Assembly: GCA_940671915.1 (NCBI GenBank)
Contig: CALNVZ010003433.1
Location: 17,107,600 to 17,171,599, forward strand
DNA from: Paracentrotus lividus
Taxonomy: Eukaryota; Echinodermata; Echinoidea; Camarodonta; Echinidae
Length of the DNA: 64,000 nt
Direction of reading: 5' to 3'
Shown: one piece after another, positions 23,790-35,390 of the stretch
How the letters are laid out: every line of letters starts with the position of its first letter
How positions within the stretch are numbered: the first letter of the stretch is position 1
Notes under the pieces: generated by a model
What the model was told of the DNA's origin: nothing
Databases searched by the model: none
What the model saw: only the letters and a program-made list of their open reading frames with translations
Position numbers and translations under genes: made by a program

Positions 23790-24590
23790 CCTGCAGTTGT
23801 TTTTTTTTCCCGCGTACCCTTGGAGTAAACATAAGGTTTCCCCGGGGGGGGGGTGGAGCAATAAAGTACATAATTTTTTTTTACGTACATTGGCGTAACC
23901 GTACCCTTGGGAGGGGGACGCTGCATGAGCAAAAGGTACGTAATTTTTTTCCGCGTAGCCTACCCTTGGCGTAACCTAGAGGTTTGCCTCTGGGGAGGGG
24001 GACGATGGGCAAAAGGACGTAATTTTTTTCCGCATACCCTGGCGTAACCAAAAATATTCTGTGGGGGGGGGGGGGGGGGAGGAGCGAAAGTCTACATCAA
24101 TTTTTTCGCATACCCTTGGCATAACCCTAAACTTTTCCCGGGGGGGGGGGTTGGAGCGTAACCGTTGGCGTAACCTAGAAGTTTGCCCCTGGGAGGTGGA
24201 CGCGGGGCAAAAGTTTACGTAATTTTTTTTCTGCGTACCCTTGGCGTAACTTGAAAGTATTAATTCAGGGGGGGGTGGAGCAAAGTCTACGTAATTTTTT
24301 TTTTCGCGTACCCTTGTGCGTAACCTTAAAGTTTTCCCGGGGGGGGGGGGGGGGGGGGGGTTGGAGCAATATAGTGTACATAATTTTTTTTACGCATATC
24401 CTTGGCGTAACCTGAAAGCTTCCGGGGGGGGGAGGAGCAATAGTGCAAGTAATTTCTTCGCGTACCCTTAGCGTAACTAGAGGTTTGCCCTTGGGAGGGG
24501 ACGTACGATGGGCAAAAGTGTACGTAATTTTTTTTCTGCGTGCACTTGGCGTAACCTGGAGGTTTTCCACTGGGGCATGGCAGGCATTAA
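23790..24590. repeat. Minisatellite, about 75-bp unit, about 11 copies
   Basis: Each unit carries CGYRTACCCTTGGCGTAACC, a variable G-rich middle and CGTAATTTTTTTTC. Unit starts lie near 23811, 23883, 23951, 24031, 24108, 24163, 24233, 24304, 24394, 24459 and 24538. Two variants intermix. One has TTTCCC, a long G-run and GGAGCAATAGTG in the middle. The other has GTTTGCCCCTGGGAGGGGAC then GGGCAAAAGT. A detached remnant lies at 24729-24790. The G-runs (up to about 18) probably make copy lengths unreliable. No coding role. Confidence 0.9.
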
Positions 24591-24655
24591 GTTTTGATCA
24601 CTCTTCTGCTGCCCGATCTATTTTAGCCTACCTACCACATGAATGAGGAAAGATC

Positions 24656-24875
24656 AATTCAACTGAATGAAAATCAAACTAATCATGCAGTTCACCCAAC
24701 GTCATCAACACAACACAAAGAAATTTTGGGGCAAAAGAATGGGACATAATTTTTGTTTGCGTACCCTTGGCTAACGGTCGATCTGCCCTTCCCCATACAA
24801 TTGTATAATATACCACTATTTTTGCTTTTACTATTTGTATAAAGAAAAAATTTCAACTGAATGAAAATCAAACCA
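24656..24875. repeat. Short direct repeat flanking the detached minisatellite remnant
   Basis: TTCAACTGAATGAAAATCAAAC occurs at about 24657 and again at about 24851, on either side of the detached GTACCCTTGGC unit. It may be a duplication that happened within the minisatellite locus. Confidence 0.6.
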
Positions 24876-25440
24876 TAATAAACAAAATCTCAAGACTTGA
24901 TTTGCAAGTCAAAATTTGATGGTCTCCGATCGTGGAAAAGGAAAGAAATTATATTTTTATTTTAGTTTTTTTGATGGTAGTGATTCTAAATTATTTCAAA
25001 CCTATTTCCTGTGAGGTATATTACTATATAGAAATATACGACAAATCATTTCAGAAGAAAAGAAATGAATTAACACAAGTAAGCCAAGGTAATGCTGAAG
25101 TGATATACCCCGTGCTGTCACGCAACACCATCCAGCTCAGCTTATTGCTCAGCTCATCACATTCAGTCACGTTCAATTCATACGACTATGTAGGAGAATC
25201 GCCGAATTCATGTAAATTCTATTTTTGAATAAAACACATAAAGATTGATACCTGATGACTGTTTGCAAAGATAGTAGATGTAGATGACTTTACGATGTTT
25301 ATTTTGCGTCTAATCCAGTTTTTAAGTGCATTTTTATAACAGCGTACATGACGAAATCGATTCGAGAAACAAATCGTCTCGATCCTCCTCAGTTTCACAA
25401 TCGACCTAAAATAACTCAGCATTTGTATGTTACTCGGAGC
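24876..25440. other. AT-rich non-coding stretch
   Basis: No supported gene. A 98-codon plus-strand frame at 24932-25228 starts with a hydrophobic segment (a possible signal-peptide look-alike), but codon use is unbiased and AT-driven. I do not call it. Confidence 0.45.
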
Positions 25441-25501
25441 TGCCGTGTCAACAGAAAATACACCGAGTATTGCGATGATGTCAGTAGGACATGATGCTTA
25501 C

Positions 25502-25809
25502 ATGCAGGGCGATGTTGTGTGGGCAAGAGTCATGAGGAGGTGATGGTTGGGTACCGTAGACGCCAGTTCGGTTCGAGATGACGTCACGCTCTAATTGTCG
25601 TCTGTTTCGTTCGACGTCGGACTTCAACACGCAAGTCAACGGGGATTTCGTCGAGGAATCGAGGATCACCTGCACGTCCGACGTCGTGGTGGGTTGAGAA
25701 TGCGACGACACGGTGACGGGTGGCCGACCCGACCCGTGGGTTAAAGCGGGGGCCTCGGCGAGCGAATCCAAGGAGGAGATGCAGTCCCGTTGGCCCTCCC
25801 GTGCAAAGT
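25502..25809 (-). CDS. Candidate internal coding exon, unrecognised protein
   Basis: Read on the minus strand, an AG at 25810-25811 (CTTCCATAG) precedes a frame open for 102 codons. That frame ends exactly at a GTAAGC donor (GT at 25501-25500). In this frame third positions are strongly G/C, unlike the AT-rich surroundings. The peptide is hydrophilic and rich in Ser/Thr/Pro (for example SSHSQPTTTSDVQVILDSST) with one basic stretch (ERNRRQLERD). There is no membrane segment and no domain I know, so it could be a disordered linker or a cytoplasmic tail. The polypyrimidine tract before the acceptor is weak. Another minus frame is also open across part of the block, as expected in GC-rich DNA. 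The alternative is a CpG-rich regulatory element. No companion exon was found in the window. Confidence 0.4.
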
Positions 25810-25811
25810 CT

Positions 25812-26818
25812 ATGGAAGACCACACACGACGGTTTTGCGTATTCTTATATAGATAATTTACCTCAACTGAGAGAATCATATACAGCAAGAAATCCATATT
25901 GAATTCTCAATATGTCTTTTTATTCCAATTTCCATTTAGTCTCCATTCATCATTCCCTTTCACACCTTTTTAAATTATGAACAATCGCAAAATTGGGAAT
26001 ACATAATCTGAAATTTAGATATTACATGAGAATCTCAAATGATCATTATACATGAAGTGTCGATGAAGGGCAAGAAATGGACATGGAGTGAGCTCATTCG
26101 GACCTATTTTTATATCAATTGGACAATGATAATAATTCATGTTCTCTAATTCAATGTTGTTGCAAGAACATTTACAATATTGCTTGCTTGTATCATGTAT
26201 GTGATGTAATTTACACTTTTCACAATATTCCTGTCAAGACATTTGAAATTAGCATTTTTAAAGGTGAAAAGAAATGTTTGCTCTTTTTTTGCTGCAAATT
26301 ATTGTGGTATGCAAAGAGTTATTAAATGACAATACTTTTTTTTTTTAGGATTGTCTCCATTTCTAATAATCCTACCTATTTAAAACTTTCTTCTTTTTTT
26401 TTTACTTGTCTTCTGAGGACAGAAATAGACTGTCACCTTTTCTTTAAAGTCATTAACCTTAATGGTTGGAGAACATTCATGGAAATATGTATGCATGATA
26501 AAGCTTTACAGCTTATCCACAGACAGGGTTACATAACTACTAAGTAGCTTTTCAACAGTGTAGTGAACTCATCACTGAATGTTTTATTTTTATTTTCACC
26601 TGATTTGCGGAGGAAGCCATTAAATGTTTACAAATAAGCAACCAGGGGACCTACTGTTGTACATGTATGTCCTGTCTTGGGACAGACTTCGTCGTAGCTT
26701 CCAATGGGTTATGCAATGAGCCAGGTGTGTACATTTTTTTTTTGTTACCCATACTGGAAGCTCCCCCCCCTTCCAGTTAGACAATTTTGCATAAAAAACA
26801 GCAACCAAACCGAATTGG
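25812..26818. other. AT-rich non-coding stretch
   Basis: No supported gene. T-runs occur at 26335-26346 and 26392-26403, and a C-run at 26763-26770. Confidence 0.55.
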
Positions 26819-26962
26819 TCTATGAACTTTAGAAATATATATATATTTATTGGAATAAAACAATGTATCTACCTATTTATGCTAAGGCTTCCAGGGTCTA
26901 TGAATTTAGAAATATATATTTATTGGAATAAAACAATGTATCTACCTATTTAAAGGCTTCCA
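26819..26962. repeat. Tandem duplication, about 70-78 bp, two copies
   Basis: Both copies run TCTATGAA(C)TTTAGAAATATATA, then TTTATTGGAATAAAACAATG, then TATCTACCTATTTA, then GGCTTCCAG. The second copy lacks a few bases (a shorter AT run and the GCT between TTTAT and AAGGC). The near-identity implies a recent local duplication. Confidence 0.9.
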
Positions 26963-28170
26963 GACTCAGTTACATATTGAGAGGAAGTAGGACATTGCCC
27001 TAAGCAGAGATTTCTGTCTCATGAGAAGTCTACCTTTTTGAGAAAAAAAAACTCCTCTCTATGCAGACAAAAAGAACTTTGCAACATTTCTAATATTTAA
27101 AACATTTTTGTAAGGTACTAACATAGCAGATATGAGATTAACAAACTTGGGATACATATAAATGAACATGAAGAATTAGTCAAAGCAACAACTAAGTCAA
27201 TAGTAAGAGCAAGTGATATGTGCCAGGAATGGAAGAGTCTGCATTCATACATAAAGATGAGAAAGTGATTGAAAACTTGACAAAAACCTTCAAATTCAAC
27301 ATCGTTAGGAAAACATTATGGTATTGGAGAAATGTTTAAAAAGTTGATATTTTAAGACTAGGAGAGTGATGTGAGCTCGATAGCTCAGCATCATTAATTG
27401 ATAAACATGCGTCAGGTAATGCCCATTTGGCTCATTAGTAATTCATTCAAGTTCATACAGCTCCTCTACTAGAATAATGATGAGAAAGGTGCTTACATTC
27501 AGACACTACCACACCTCATGCCTATCTTCCAATTCCATTACCTATTTTGATGAGCGCTTAAGGTTTGCCTACGTGTTTGGATTTCACCAACAGGCAAAAA
27601 AAAAAAAAATCCACTTTTTGTTTCATTCGAGGAGGGAAATAATCAAAGTATTTCTTCCTCTGCTCATGCAGGTTCTTTAAAACCACTTCGCGGTAAATGT
27701 TCAGATCGTGTTATGTATAATATGTCTGCTGAAATGGTATTTTGTTCTGAGACATCGTGATCAGAATGATTTTCTACAACATTCTATATTTATTGCACAT
27801 TGCTATAAATATTCTGCAGAGTATAAAAATTTTGTTGCACTATTCTGACTCTAATAGCAATTAATATTGTCTGTTAAGAGCCACAAGGGTTTTAATGTAG
27901 AAGTAGAAGAGTACATCGAAAACGCCCATCTGGTTCTTAACGAAGGAAATATGTAAGATTTATATCTATCTGCTTCAGATAAAATAGTTATGAAATAAAG
28001 AAAATGATACAGTCAAATCATATTGTTATCTAAAGGCCTTCATGCATATTAAATGTGCTTAACATTTTCGCCTCATTAGCCAATTTTCTACAAGGTATGG
28101 CTTTCATCTAGATAATTTTGTAATTACGTATCTGGTTATGAAGAGAAACAAGAAACTATACCCCAGTCAT
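26963..28170. other. AT-rich non-coding stretch
   Basis: No supported gene. A poly(A) run is present at 27597-27610. Confidence 0.55.
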
Positions 28171-28174
28171 GACA

Positions 28175-28415
28175 GTTAAAGAGAGAGAAAGAGGGAGAGA
28201 TGTGAGAGAGTGGGAGAAAAGGGGATGAGAAAGGTTGAACCTTATCAGTGAACTTGATCAGTAAACTTCAGTTTTGAATTCATTAATCTGGTAATCATAT
28301 CAGGAGGCTAGGAGTGAGTACATGTATACAGGAAAAGAAGATATGAAGAGAGAGAGAGGTAGAGAAAGAGAATGAGAGAGAGAGCGGCAGACGGACAGAG
28401 AGAGAAAAAGAAAAG
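28175..28415. repeat. GA-rich simple-sequence patches
   Basis: Imperfect GA runs at 28180-28235 and 28345-28410, separated by ordinary sequence. Confidence 0.75.
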
Positions 28416-28429
28416 AATCCCCGTAAAGG

Positions 28430-28700
28430 AAAGAAATACCCTCATCCATCCATCTGGCTGAAGTGCTCCCAGCTCCTTCATGCATATTCATGAGGGGAAG
28501 ACGAAGAGGAGGATGATGTTCGGACAGTGGCGTGTTTTGGTGTAATACCGTCAACTCCCAGCCCGCGTGTTCTTTGGCTGGCTGATGTCTCAGTTTTCGT
28601 ATCAAAAGTATCCTTGCAGCAATATTGGCAAAGTAGCGTAAGAGGGGCTCCCATCTCCCGAGCTTGAGTTTCTCGCTGCCCGGTAGATAGATACTGGCTA
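28430..28700. promoter_or_regulatory. GC-richer block, possible conserved non-coding element
   Basis: Balanced composition and no simple repeat. It contains ATGCATATTCATGA near 28481, which resembles POU/octamer-type binding sequence. An open minus-strand frame here runs into the GA repeat and is not protein-like. The regulatory reading is inference only. Confidence 0.22.
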
Positions 28701-29880
28701 CTTTTTAATTTGATGTCGATGATAGTAGCCTGTTTTAGAGGTATTTCTGGAGAAAAATTGATGAGGGTCCTCCTGGGTGCAGTGAGAATTTCTTTTTCAC
28801 ACTGTTGGGTGATTAAATGAAATATGAATTATAAATGCACCAATCAAGATACAGAGGTCTTTAACAATTTGCTGTATTTGTAAAGAAGGACGATCAAATG
28901 AAAAGGAGACTAGCATTCAATGGTCAAGCCCAAACCCTGTTGCGACCCTTGAAATATGGAATAAAACTTTTATGATTCAAGCCTAGTCCAAGTTCACCAG
29001 CCTTAGCACAGGGCATACTGGATGAAGTCTTTAGTCTCAAATTTCATCCCGTGTCATGACTGACCAGGGTTTTTGCCGCAAACAATAGACCCATTCACTT
29101 TGCTGGAACACTGTAACACAGTCGTGACGTGGAGGAGGGTATTCTAAAAGCAAAAGAAATGATTCTTTAATCTATCAAGTTTTATTTTATGAAAAATGAG
29201 CAAAGATTTTAGCATGCTTGAAGCCCCCTCCCCCCTAGAAAACATCCACCAAAACCACATCACTGTAAAGCAGCAGAGTGAGTGGCTATCCTCTATATCT
29301 CAATCTGTGCCATCTTGTCGAGCAATGATGATGCGAGAAACACTGCCGCAATTATGGCTGGCTTCATAAGCTTCTCGTTGGAAGAGGATTGCGCAAAGTA
29401 CTTGAGACGACCGAATCGTGTACCGGTTTTCCCCATGGGTTTTTTTATCGGGTGAAGATTTCATCTGTTTCAGGCGTATTATCTGTCTCTTTTTCTCCTC
29501 TTTTTTGTGATGGTGTGTGTGGCTTGCTTCTTGTTGGTCATTCTATCACATGTGTCTTTTTGCATACCTCTTCGTCGTTAAGTACCATCTAGACGTTGTA
29601 GCTCTTAATCTACTTCTTTAACTGCACAGCACCTTTTGGTGTAAATCTCTCTTTTTAATTTAGTTGGATTTTATTTTCTTAAAGGGATGGAATCGCCTAA
29701 TGAGATGATATTTAATGGTGTTTGCCTGTATAAATTTAGCTCAATCCTGAATCTCTAATGTGTAGATTTTTCTCAAGTATGTACATGTATGTATATTTTT
29801 TCCTGCCACCTCTCTTTCTTCTTTTTTTCTGTCCCTTACCTGATCCTAAGTAATATAATACCTCCTCACTGCAATGAATT
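28701..29880. other. Non-coding stretch
   Basis: No supported gene. A modestly GC-richer section lies at 29210-29600, with open frames of at most 67 codons that I do not recognise. Confidence 0.5.
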
Positions 29881-29884
29881 TTAA

Positions 29885-30190
29885 TTGACTGTCATTTTAC
29901 CTTTCCTTCTTTTTCTTTCTCTTTTCCATTCTCTTAATGAATATTGATTACTATTTTACCTTTCTTTATTTCTCTGTTACTTTCTCTCTTAATAATGATT
30001 ATTGATAATTATTTTACCTTTTTTATTAATCTGTCTCTTTTTCTTTTCTATCTCTGTTCCTTTCTCTTACTCCTCCCTTGTATGTATGTCTGTATATCTG
30101 CCTTTCTCTCTGTAACTGTCTCTGTCTCTTTCTGTCTTTTTCTCTCATTTCTGTCCGTCTGTCTGTCTCTCTGCCTGTCTCTCACAAAAT
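29885..30190. repeat. Pyrimidine-rich simple-sequence tract
   Basis: T/C-rich throughout, ending in degenerate (TCTG)n/(TC)n at 30075-30183. The repeated phrase TGATTATTGAT...ATTTTACCTTT near 29945 and 29995 suggests a short local duplication. Confidence 0.75.
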
Positions 30191-30598
30191 TCACATTTCA
30201 TCACCATTCTCTGTGTCCCATGCCTGCAAAGCATCTATTACAAATCACCCCAACATGATTATTCGATCATGTTGCAAGGCCTTACCAAACTAGCCAACCC
30301 TTGCAAGACGCATAGAAGAATCCCATCCACGCAGTACACACATAAGAACCCCGTTGGCCAACAGCCTCAGCTAGCGTCATCATCATATGAGCTAGCACCA
30401 CTCATTCACAAAATAAGAGCAAATGAGAGAAAAGAGTAAGTCTGCCACACTCTTGTAAAGCCAGGCTGTCGGAGCACTGAGCTGTAATTCCGCTGCAGAT
30501 TATTCATCTTGGGCTCTCGCATATGATTTAAAATCGGGGATTATTTGGTCAAACGTGCCAGAATCTAGTTGCTAATCTCAGATCATATCGCGAGACAA

Positions 30599-30617
30599 CG
30601 TCCATTAGGAATGGACG
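30599..30617. repeat. Small perfect palindrome
   Basis: CGTCCATT, AGG, AATGGACG: 8-bp arms with a 3-base centre. It lies in a balanced-composition block (30270-30660) that also carries CTAATCTCAGATCA, an Otx/bicoid-like TAATCT. It could be a dimeric factor site or chance. Confidence 0.5.
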
Positions 30618-30660
30618 TACCACGTCTTCCTTATTTTCTCTTTTCCCCTTCAGGGATGCA

Positions 30661-31575
30661 CACATTAATAAACTGACCATTGTGTAGGCTGATCACTGTA
30701 GATTATCTTATGGATGCACATCGTTTTTGATTCGTTAGAACTGTCAGTCAATAATGAACGATTAAAAAAGATGCACAGTTGACTTTCATATAGAAGACAG
30801 TATTGTCGCAGCCAAGATGCAAACTTAAATGTTTTCTAGTGAGGTCATGAGATTATTATTACATTCATATTTCTTATGTGATTCAAATATTTTGTATCCT
30901 ATATTATGTAGGTTGGATCATGTGTAATGGGTGTGAAAACTGAGATCCATACTGAAATCCAAGGAATGGTTTCTGCTGAGGGTTAGTAGGGCTTTCAAGG
31001 AAACCAATACACAAGGAAATAATCACTTTCATAGGACAGAGCATAATGAGAGGAGCAATTTAAATAAAGATTCATCAAAATCGGTTATAAAATGAGAGAG
31101 TTATGAAAGTTTGAAAATTTTTGTTTTACCTTCTATGGTTTGATGCCCTACTGGCTCTCAATAGAGAGGATAAGAAGATAAATATTAAACATTGTGCTAT
31201 GATGTCATGTTCTGTTCTTTTATGATGAGTGCTGCAATGCATTTGTTCTGCAATCTCCTTCACATGGCTAAGAAAATTAATTTCTAACATTGTCAAATTA
31301 TGTCATGCACCCAATGAGGGATGCTGCATTGTAGAATCAGGCTTATGTACCAATAGGGAGTTGGCCTCAAGCATTTCAAGTTAAAAAAGCTAAAATTGTA
31401 TTTCCCATTAGAGGGCCATAAAAAGCTGCCCTTGAGGATTTGAAGATGAATGTTGAACATTGTCTAATTTTCTCCTCCCCCATGACTACAGAAGCCCCCC
31501 ATAGAATCAAGATTTTGATGTTTCAAGACCCCTAGAAGTTAATCAAGATAGTCCACTCCGATTCTTGTCACTGGC
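30661..31575. other. Non-coding stretch
   Basis: No supported gene or repeat recognised. Confidence 0.5.
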
Positions 31576-31638
31576 CTATGCAGGAAACTGGTATTGATTC
31601 TATTAAGTACTGGAAATTATTGCCGTCGAACCCGTGCC

Positions 31639-31881
31639 ATGGGCAACAAAGGCGTTTTGTTCGCTGCAGTCGTCGGACAGGTGGAAGAGGTGATGGAGCG
31701 ATCGGCAGTCCTTTATCCCGCGACTTCCCCCGTCAAAAAACATTCTTGCCCCGAGCCGCGATTTTTCACATTTCTCCCCCCTTGCCGTCATCGTACGGGT
31801 TCGTCTCTCCCCTGTGTTTTCGTTTCTTTCCCCTTGTGTTCTTTTGTACTTGATTTGAGCTTTTCACAATTAGACTGTTGA
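31639..31881 (+). CDS. Possible first exon or short ORF, unrecognised (weak)
   Basis: ATG at 31639 has a strong Kozak context (GTGCCATGG). The frame is open for 80 codons to TGA at 31879-31881 and begins MGNKGVLFAAVVGQVEEVME, with G/C-leaning third positions at first. CAG|GTGGAAG near 31679 is a possible, weak donor that would make only the first about 14 codons coding. The remainder is Cys/Phe/Pro-rich and less protein-like. The block is a GC-rich island, so openness alone means little. A CpG-rich promoter or regulatory element is the alternative. Confidence 0.22.
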   Translation: MGNKGVLFAAVVGQVEEVMERSAVLYPATSPVKKHSCPEPRFFTFLPPCRHRTGSSLPCVFVSFPLCSFVLDLSFSQLDC

Positions 31882-33240
31882 ACGGCCATTGTTTGTTGGT
31901 CCGACGTGTTAGATCGTGGGTTGATTTCTACTGTGTGATGTGGTAAGGCCTGCCACTTTTCCCCCTTCTTCTCTATTCAGCCCATCCAAGAAAGCTCAGT
32001 ATTTTGACTTCCATTTGTGAAAAGGTGTTTTTACAGTGTGATAATGGCTCGAAATAGAAATGTTTTAAAAGGCCATGCGAGAAAAGAATCTTGTTGGATG
32101 GATAGAACTGATTGTCTCTTTGTCACGGTGGCAACATTCTGATTGTTCAATATACCAAAAGGGTTTCTTTTGTGAATGGAAAGGGCATGGAATGATTGAT
32201 ATCGATTCTGAAAACTTTTGATTAGAATCAAGGTATTAGGAAAGATTTGTAAATTGGTTATTCGTGGGGAAAGATGCAATGAACATGTTGGCAAGCTTGC
32301 AAGTTGAAGAACATGTGGTGGATTTCTTTTTCTAATTGCAAAGATTAGAACTGAAAGTTAATTGAATTTCTCTATCCACTTCCCCACCCATAAGAATGAA
32401 ATTCTAATTGGCATTTTTTTTTACACAGTTCTCTTCATTCTTTTGGACTATGTGAGAAAAATTCATAATATCTGCTGTGTTCACTGAACATGTAAATACC
32501 CTTATTTTTTTTTTAGTCGCATAAAATACACTGTTACGAATGTGATACAATTTTATGAATGTGTGTGTAGCTTGTATGTCTTTAAACAGCAACTCAAATC
32601 TTGCATGAATCGGTGAATATTTGTGGCGCAATCCATGAAGCATACATGTCAAGGGTGGACTTTTCATCACGTTTATATTACTATTTTGAATCACGGGACG
32701 TATTTGTTCACGTTCGTACAAAAACGGGAGGGTGGTGGCGAGTTTTTGAGATTACCCACCAATAATTCAAATTGCAGTCATCATGTGATTGTCCCCCCAT
32801 GTGTTAAACCATAAATAGACCCGTGCACCGAGTCTGGTCACGCCATTATCAAAGCAAGCTGCTTTTTGAAAAACGAGGAGAAATAGCCGGTGTTTTATCA
32901 ATTATTCAAGATCAAGGCCCCAGCAATATGAAATCGCTTTCATAACAACAAATATGAGTAAATAATTGAGCTGGGTGAATGGTAGAAGTTGAAATAGGTG
33001 TTTGTTAGTGAAATAACAGAAAAGGGCTCAAGTATTCTGTTCTAGTGTACTCATTGATTCCTAAGGGAGAGTGATTCATGGCTTCTAATGACTTATCATT
33101 CCTACCAAGGAGGTCCTTACGATTTCTAAGTTTGGCTTTAGCCAAAGAGTGAATACTGATTTTTTTATTGTTTGATGTTTGGATTCCAGTTTTCAGGTAC
33201 CTTCCCTTTTTAGTCGTTTTTCGGTTGTACATTTATATTT
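31882..33240. other. AT-rich non-coding stretch
   Basis: No supported gene. Minus-strand open frames (for example 32404-32721) show no domain or codon signal. Confidence 0.5.
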
Positions 33241-33242
33241 TA

Positions 33243-33352
33243 TGGCACGTAACATTTTACTGCATATCCTATTTTACAGCACATACTAAATATTGTACTG
33301 CATATACTATTGTATAGCACATACTATTGTACATCACGTGCTTGTACATGTA
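33243..33352. repeat. Degenerate minisatellite, about 17-21-bp unit
   Basis: Successive phrases GCACGTAACATTTTACT, GCATATCCTATTTTACA, GCACATACTAAATATTGTAC, GCATATACTATTGTATA, GCACATACTATTGTACA, then TCACGTGC. This gives about six units of a variable GCAYATACTATTGTAYA core. Confidence 0.7.
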
Positions 33353-34020
33353 CATGAATGGGGTTGAACATGTTAGGCTTTTTTGAGCCCAGTGTGTAGA
33401 ACGAACTGGCATCCTTGTGAGACATGTATAAAATGTGCCATTCTAAGAACTAGTTCACTCCAAGTCATAGTGAATCCCAACTGAAACATGAAATTATAAT
33501 AAGGGCTCCCTCACACAACCTGTTTGTTGAATTACGACAAGGCGCATCGGGCATAATGAAGACAACAACTGTGACTTAATTAAGTGGATATCTCACAGAG
33601 CCAATGGAATTGTCATAACCAATTAAAGATCCAGGAATTGATGGTGGGCAGGATTTTTTGTGCATAAGCCATATCAACAAAGATAATTTATTTGCAGGGA
33701 AAGGTAATTCTATTCTCTGATTAAATCATTATCTCTTCTGCTGTTGCATATGAAGTCTACAAATCATATGGGTTGATTATATAGCTACATCTGATTACAT
33801 ATAGTGTCTGTGATTAGGCAGAAGATTCTTCATTGAATTCAAATTTTATATGACAGGATTTCAAATCTGTAAGACTTCTGTAGAACTAGATTGTTTTGAT
33901 TCATATTTCCAACAAGAAAGTTCTCCTGGTTTTAATATGAATGGTATTGAATTGAAATCAATTGACTTTTCGCAGGATAGGTCAATTAATGAATTTTGTC
34001 ATTTATTGTGATGTTTTTGC
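33353..34020. other. AT-rich non-coding stretch
   Basis: No supported gene or repeat recognised. Confidence 0.5.
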
Positions 34021-34029
34021 TTAAGTGCC

Positions 34030-34276
34030 TCCACTGCTAATATCTCTACCACTCCACTCTATTACCTCTACCACTCAGGAAACCTGTGACCAAATACTTT
34101 GTGTCACTACCATTGCCACTATGAATCAAAACTACCGAAATTAGTACCGTCACTACCACTATTGCAATAACCACCAACATCACCAACATCACCAACAATA
34201 CTACTAATACTATCACTTCTAGTCGTCCCCACCACCATCACCACCACCACAACCACCACCAACACCATCACCATCG
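34030..34276. repeat. ACC/CCA trinucleotide-rich tract
   Basis: Degenerate ACCACT/ACCAAC units grade into nearly pure CCA and CCATCA at 34230-34275. Low complexity, no coding evidence. Confidence 0.85.
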
Positions 34277-34283
34277 ATCCCCA

Positions 34284-34540
34284 CTATGTTTTCGGACATT
34301 CTCTGGTCTTTTGGAATCTCTTGGTCCTCCTTCGCATCTTGAAAGCAGAAATTTGCATAACAGCTAGTCGAGCTGCGAAATGGGTCTCTGGTACATCAGG
34401 GCCTTTATGAATGAACATCCCCCTGCGATATATGATATACGACGATGTCGGAACGCTACTTCGCCTACCGTTGGATGGGGGGAGATTAGACAAGCGTTCC
34501 AAGAGATGCAAGAGCTCTGCATGTGAATGCATGGAAATGC
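34284..34540. promoter_or_regulatory. GC-richer block, possible conserved element or exon
   Basis: Balanced composition directly after the trinucleotide tract. The minus strand is open for 82 codons (34532-34284) and reads as a mixed, non-repetitive peptide, but I recognise no family and see no convincing splice pair. Undecided between exon and conserved regulatory DNA. Confidence 0.22.
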
Positions 34541-34619
34541 TTTTTGTGTCTTAATCCCCTGGCAGTGCCATTCTGGATGATGGATCTGGGTGGTAGGAAA
34601 CTGGACAATGGGGGTAAAA

Positions 34620-35390
34620 AAAATCAGGATGCACGACTCCAGCGGTAAGCAGGATGAATTTAGCTATTAATGCCTGCTTGACAGGAGAGAGACATGTTTA
34701 CATGAACAGTAGGGGATAAAGGGGATTGAGAAGTCTGAAGACATTGAGGAGAAAATGGAATACCATGTGCATGAGAAATGTTGGGAGGATTTGAGTAGTT
34801 TAGAGATGAAGGGGATGCCAATAACCTAGGGATAATTCCTGTTTTTAAGGAGTGGTAAGAAGAAGGAAGGGGGGGGTAGAGAAAATAAAAAGGAAGACCC
34901 TGCGCATGAATTTATTTTCTTATTTTGCTGGACGAATAGGTTAGAGATGCAGGACGTCAAAAACCTTTGAAGATAGGAGATAGAAAAAAATTAAGAGAAA
35001 AAAAGGAAAAGAAAAAAAAATGGAATTCCCTGTGCATCTGAAATATATTGTGAAAATAATGAGATACAAAGGGATGAAGGATAAGTAGTACCATGGATAC
35101 TACTAGTAGTATCCATGGTAGTACAGAGATATGGGATTTGAAGAACATAGATTGAGGAGAAAGAATGAAAGAGAGATCAGAAAAAAATAGTTTAAAAACA
35201 AAGAGAGGCAACAAGATGGGAGCTTATTGACATAAGGGGGAGACGGGAAGGGTATCGGGAACTGGAAGGAGAGGCCATTAGAAGAAGAGAAAAGATTGAA
35301 GGAGTTTAAAAGGAGGGAAGTGAGTTGCCTGTATTAGAAGATAAGAATTATACTCTAGGTATGAACTGAGGTATTTAATGGAGAAAAAAT
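34620..35390. repeat. Purine-biased tract
   Basis: About 770 bp in which the plus strand is mostly A and G (GAGGAGAAAATGGAA and similar), imperfect and without a fixed unit. It contains the palindrome at 35085. Confidence 0.6.
35085..35124. repeat. Nearly perfect 40-bp palindrome
   Basis: The left arm GTAGTACCATGGATACTACT is followed with no spacer by AGTAGTATCCATGGTAGTAC. The arms are reverse complements with one mismatch in 20. Smaller palindromes (CCATGG, ACTAGT) lie inside. No element is recognised around it. Confidence 0.9.

Noticed and set aside
23790-24590. CRISPR array
   Set aside because: Units are contiguous roughly 75-bp minisatellite repeats without unique spacers, and the genome is eukaryotic.
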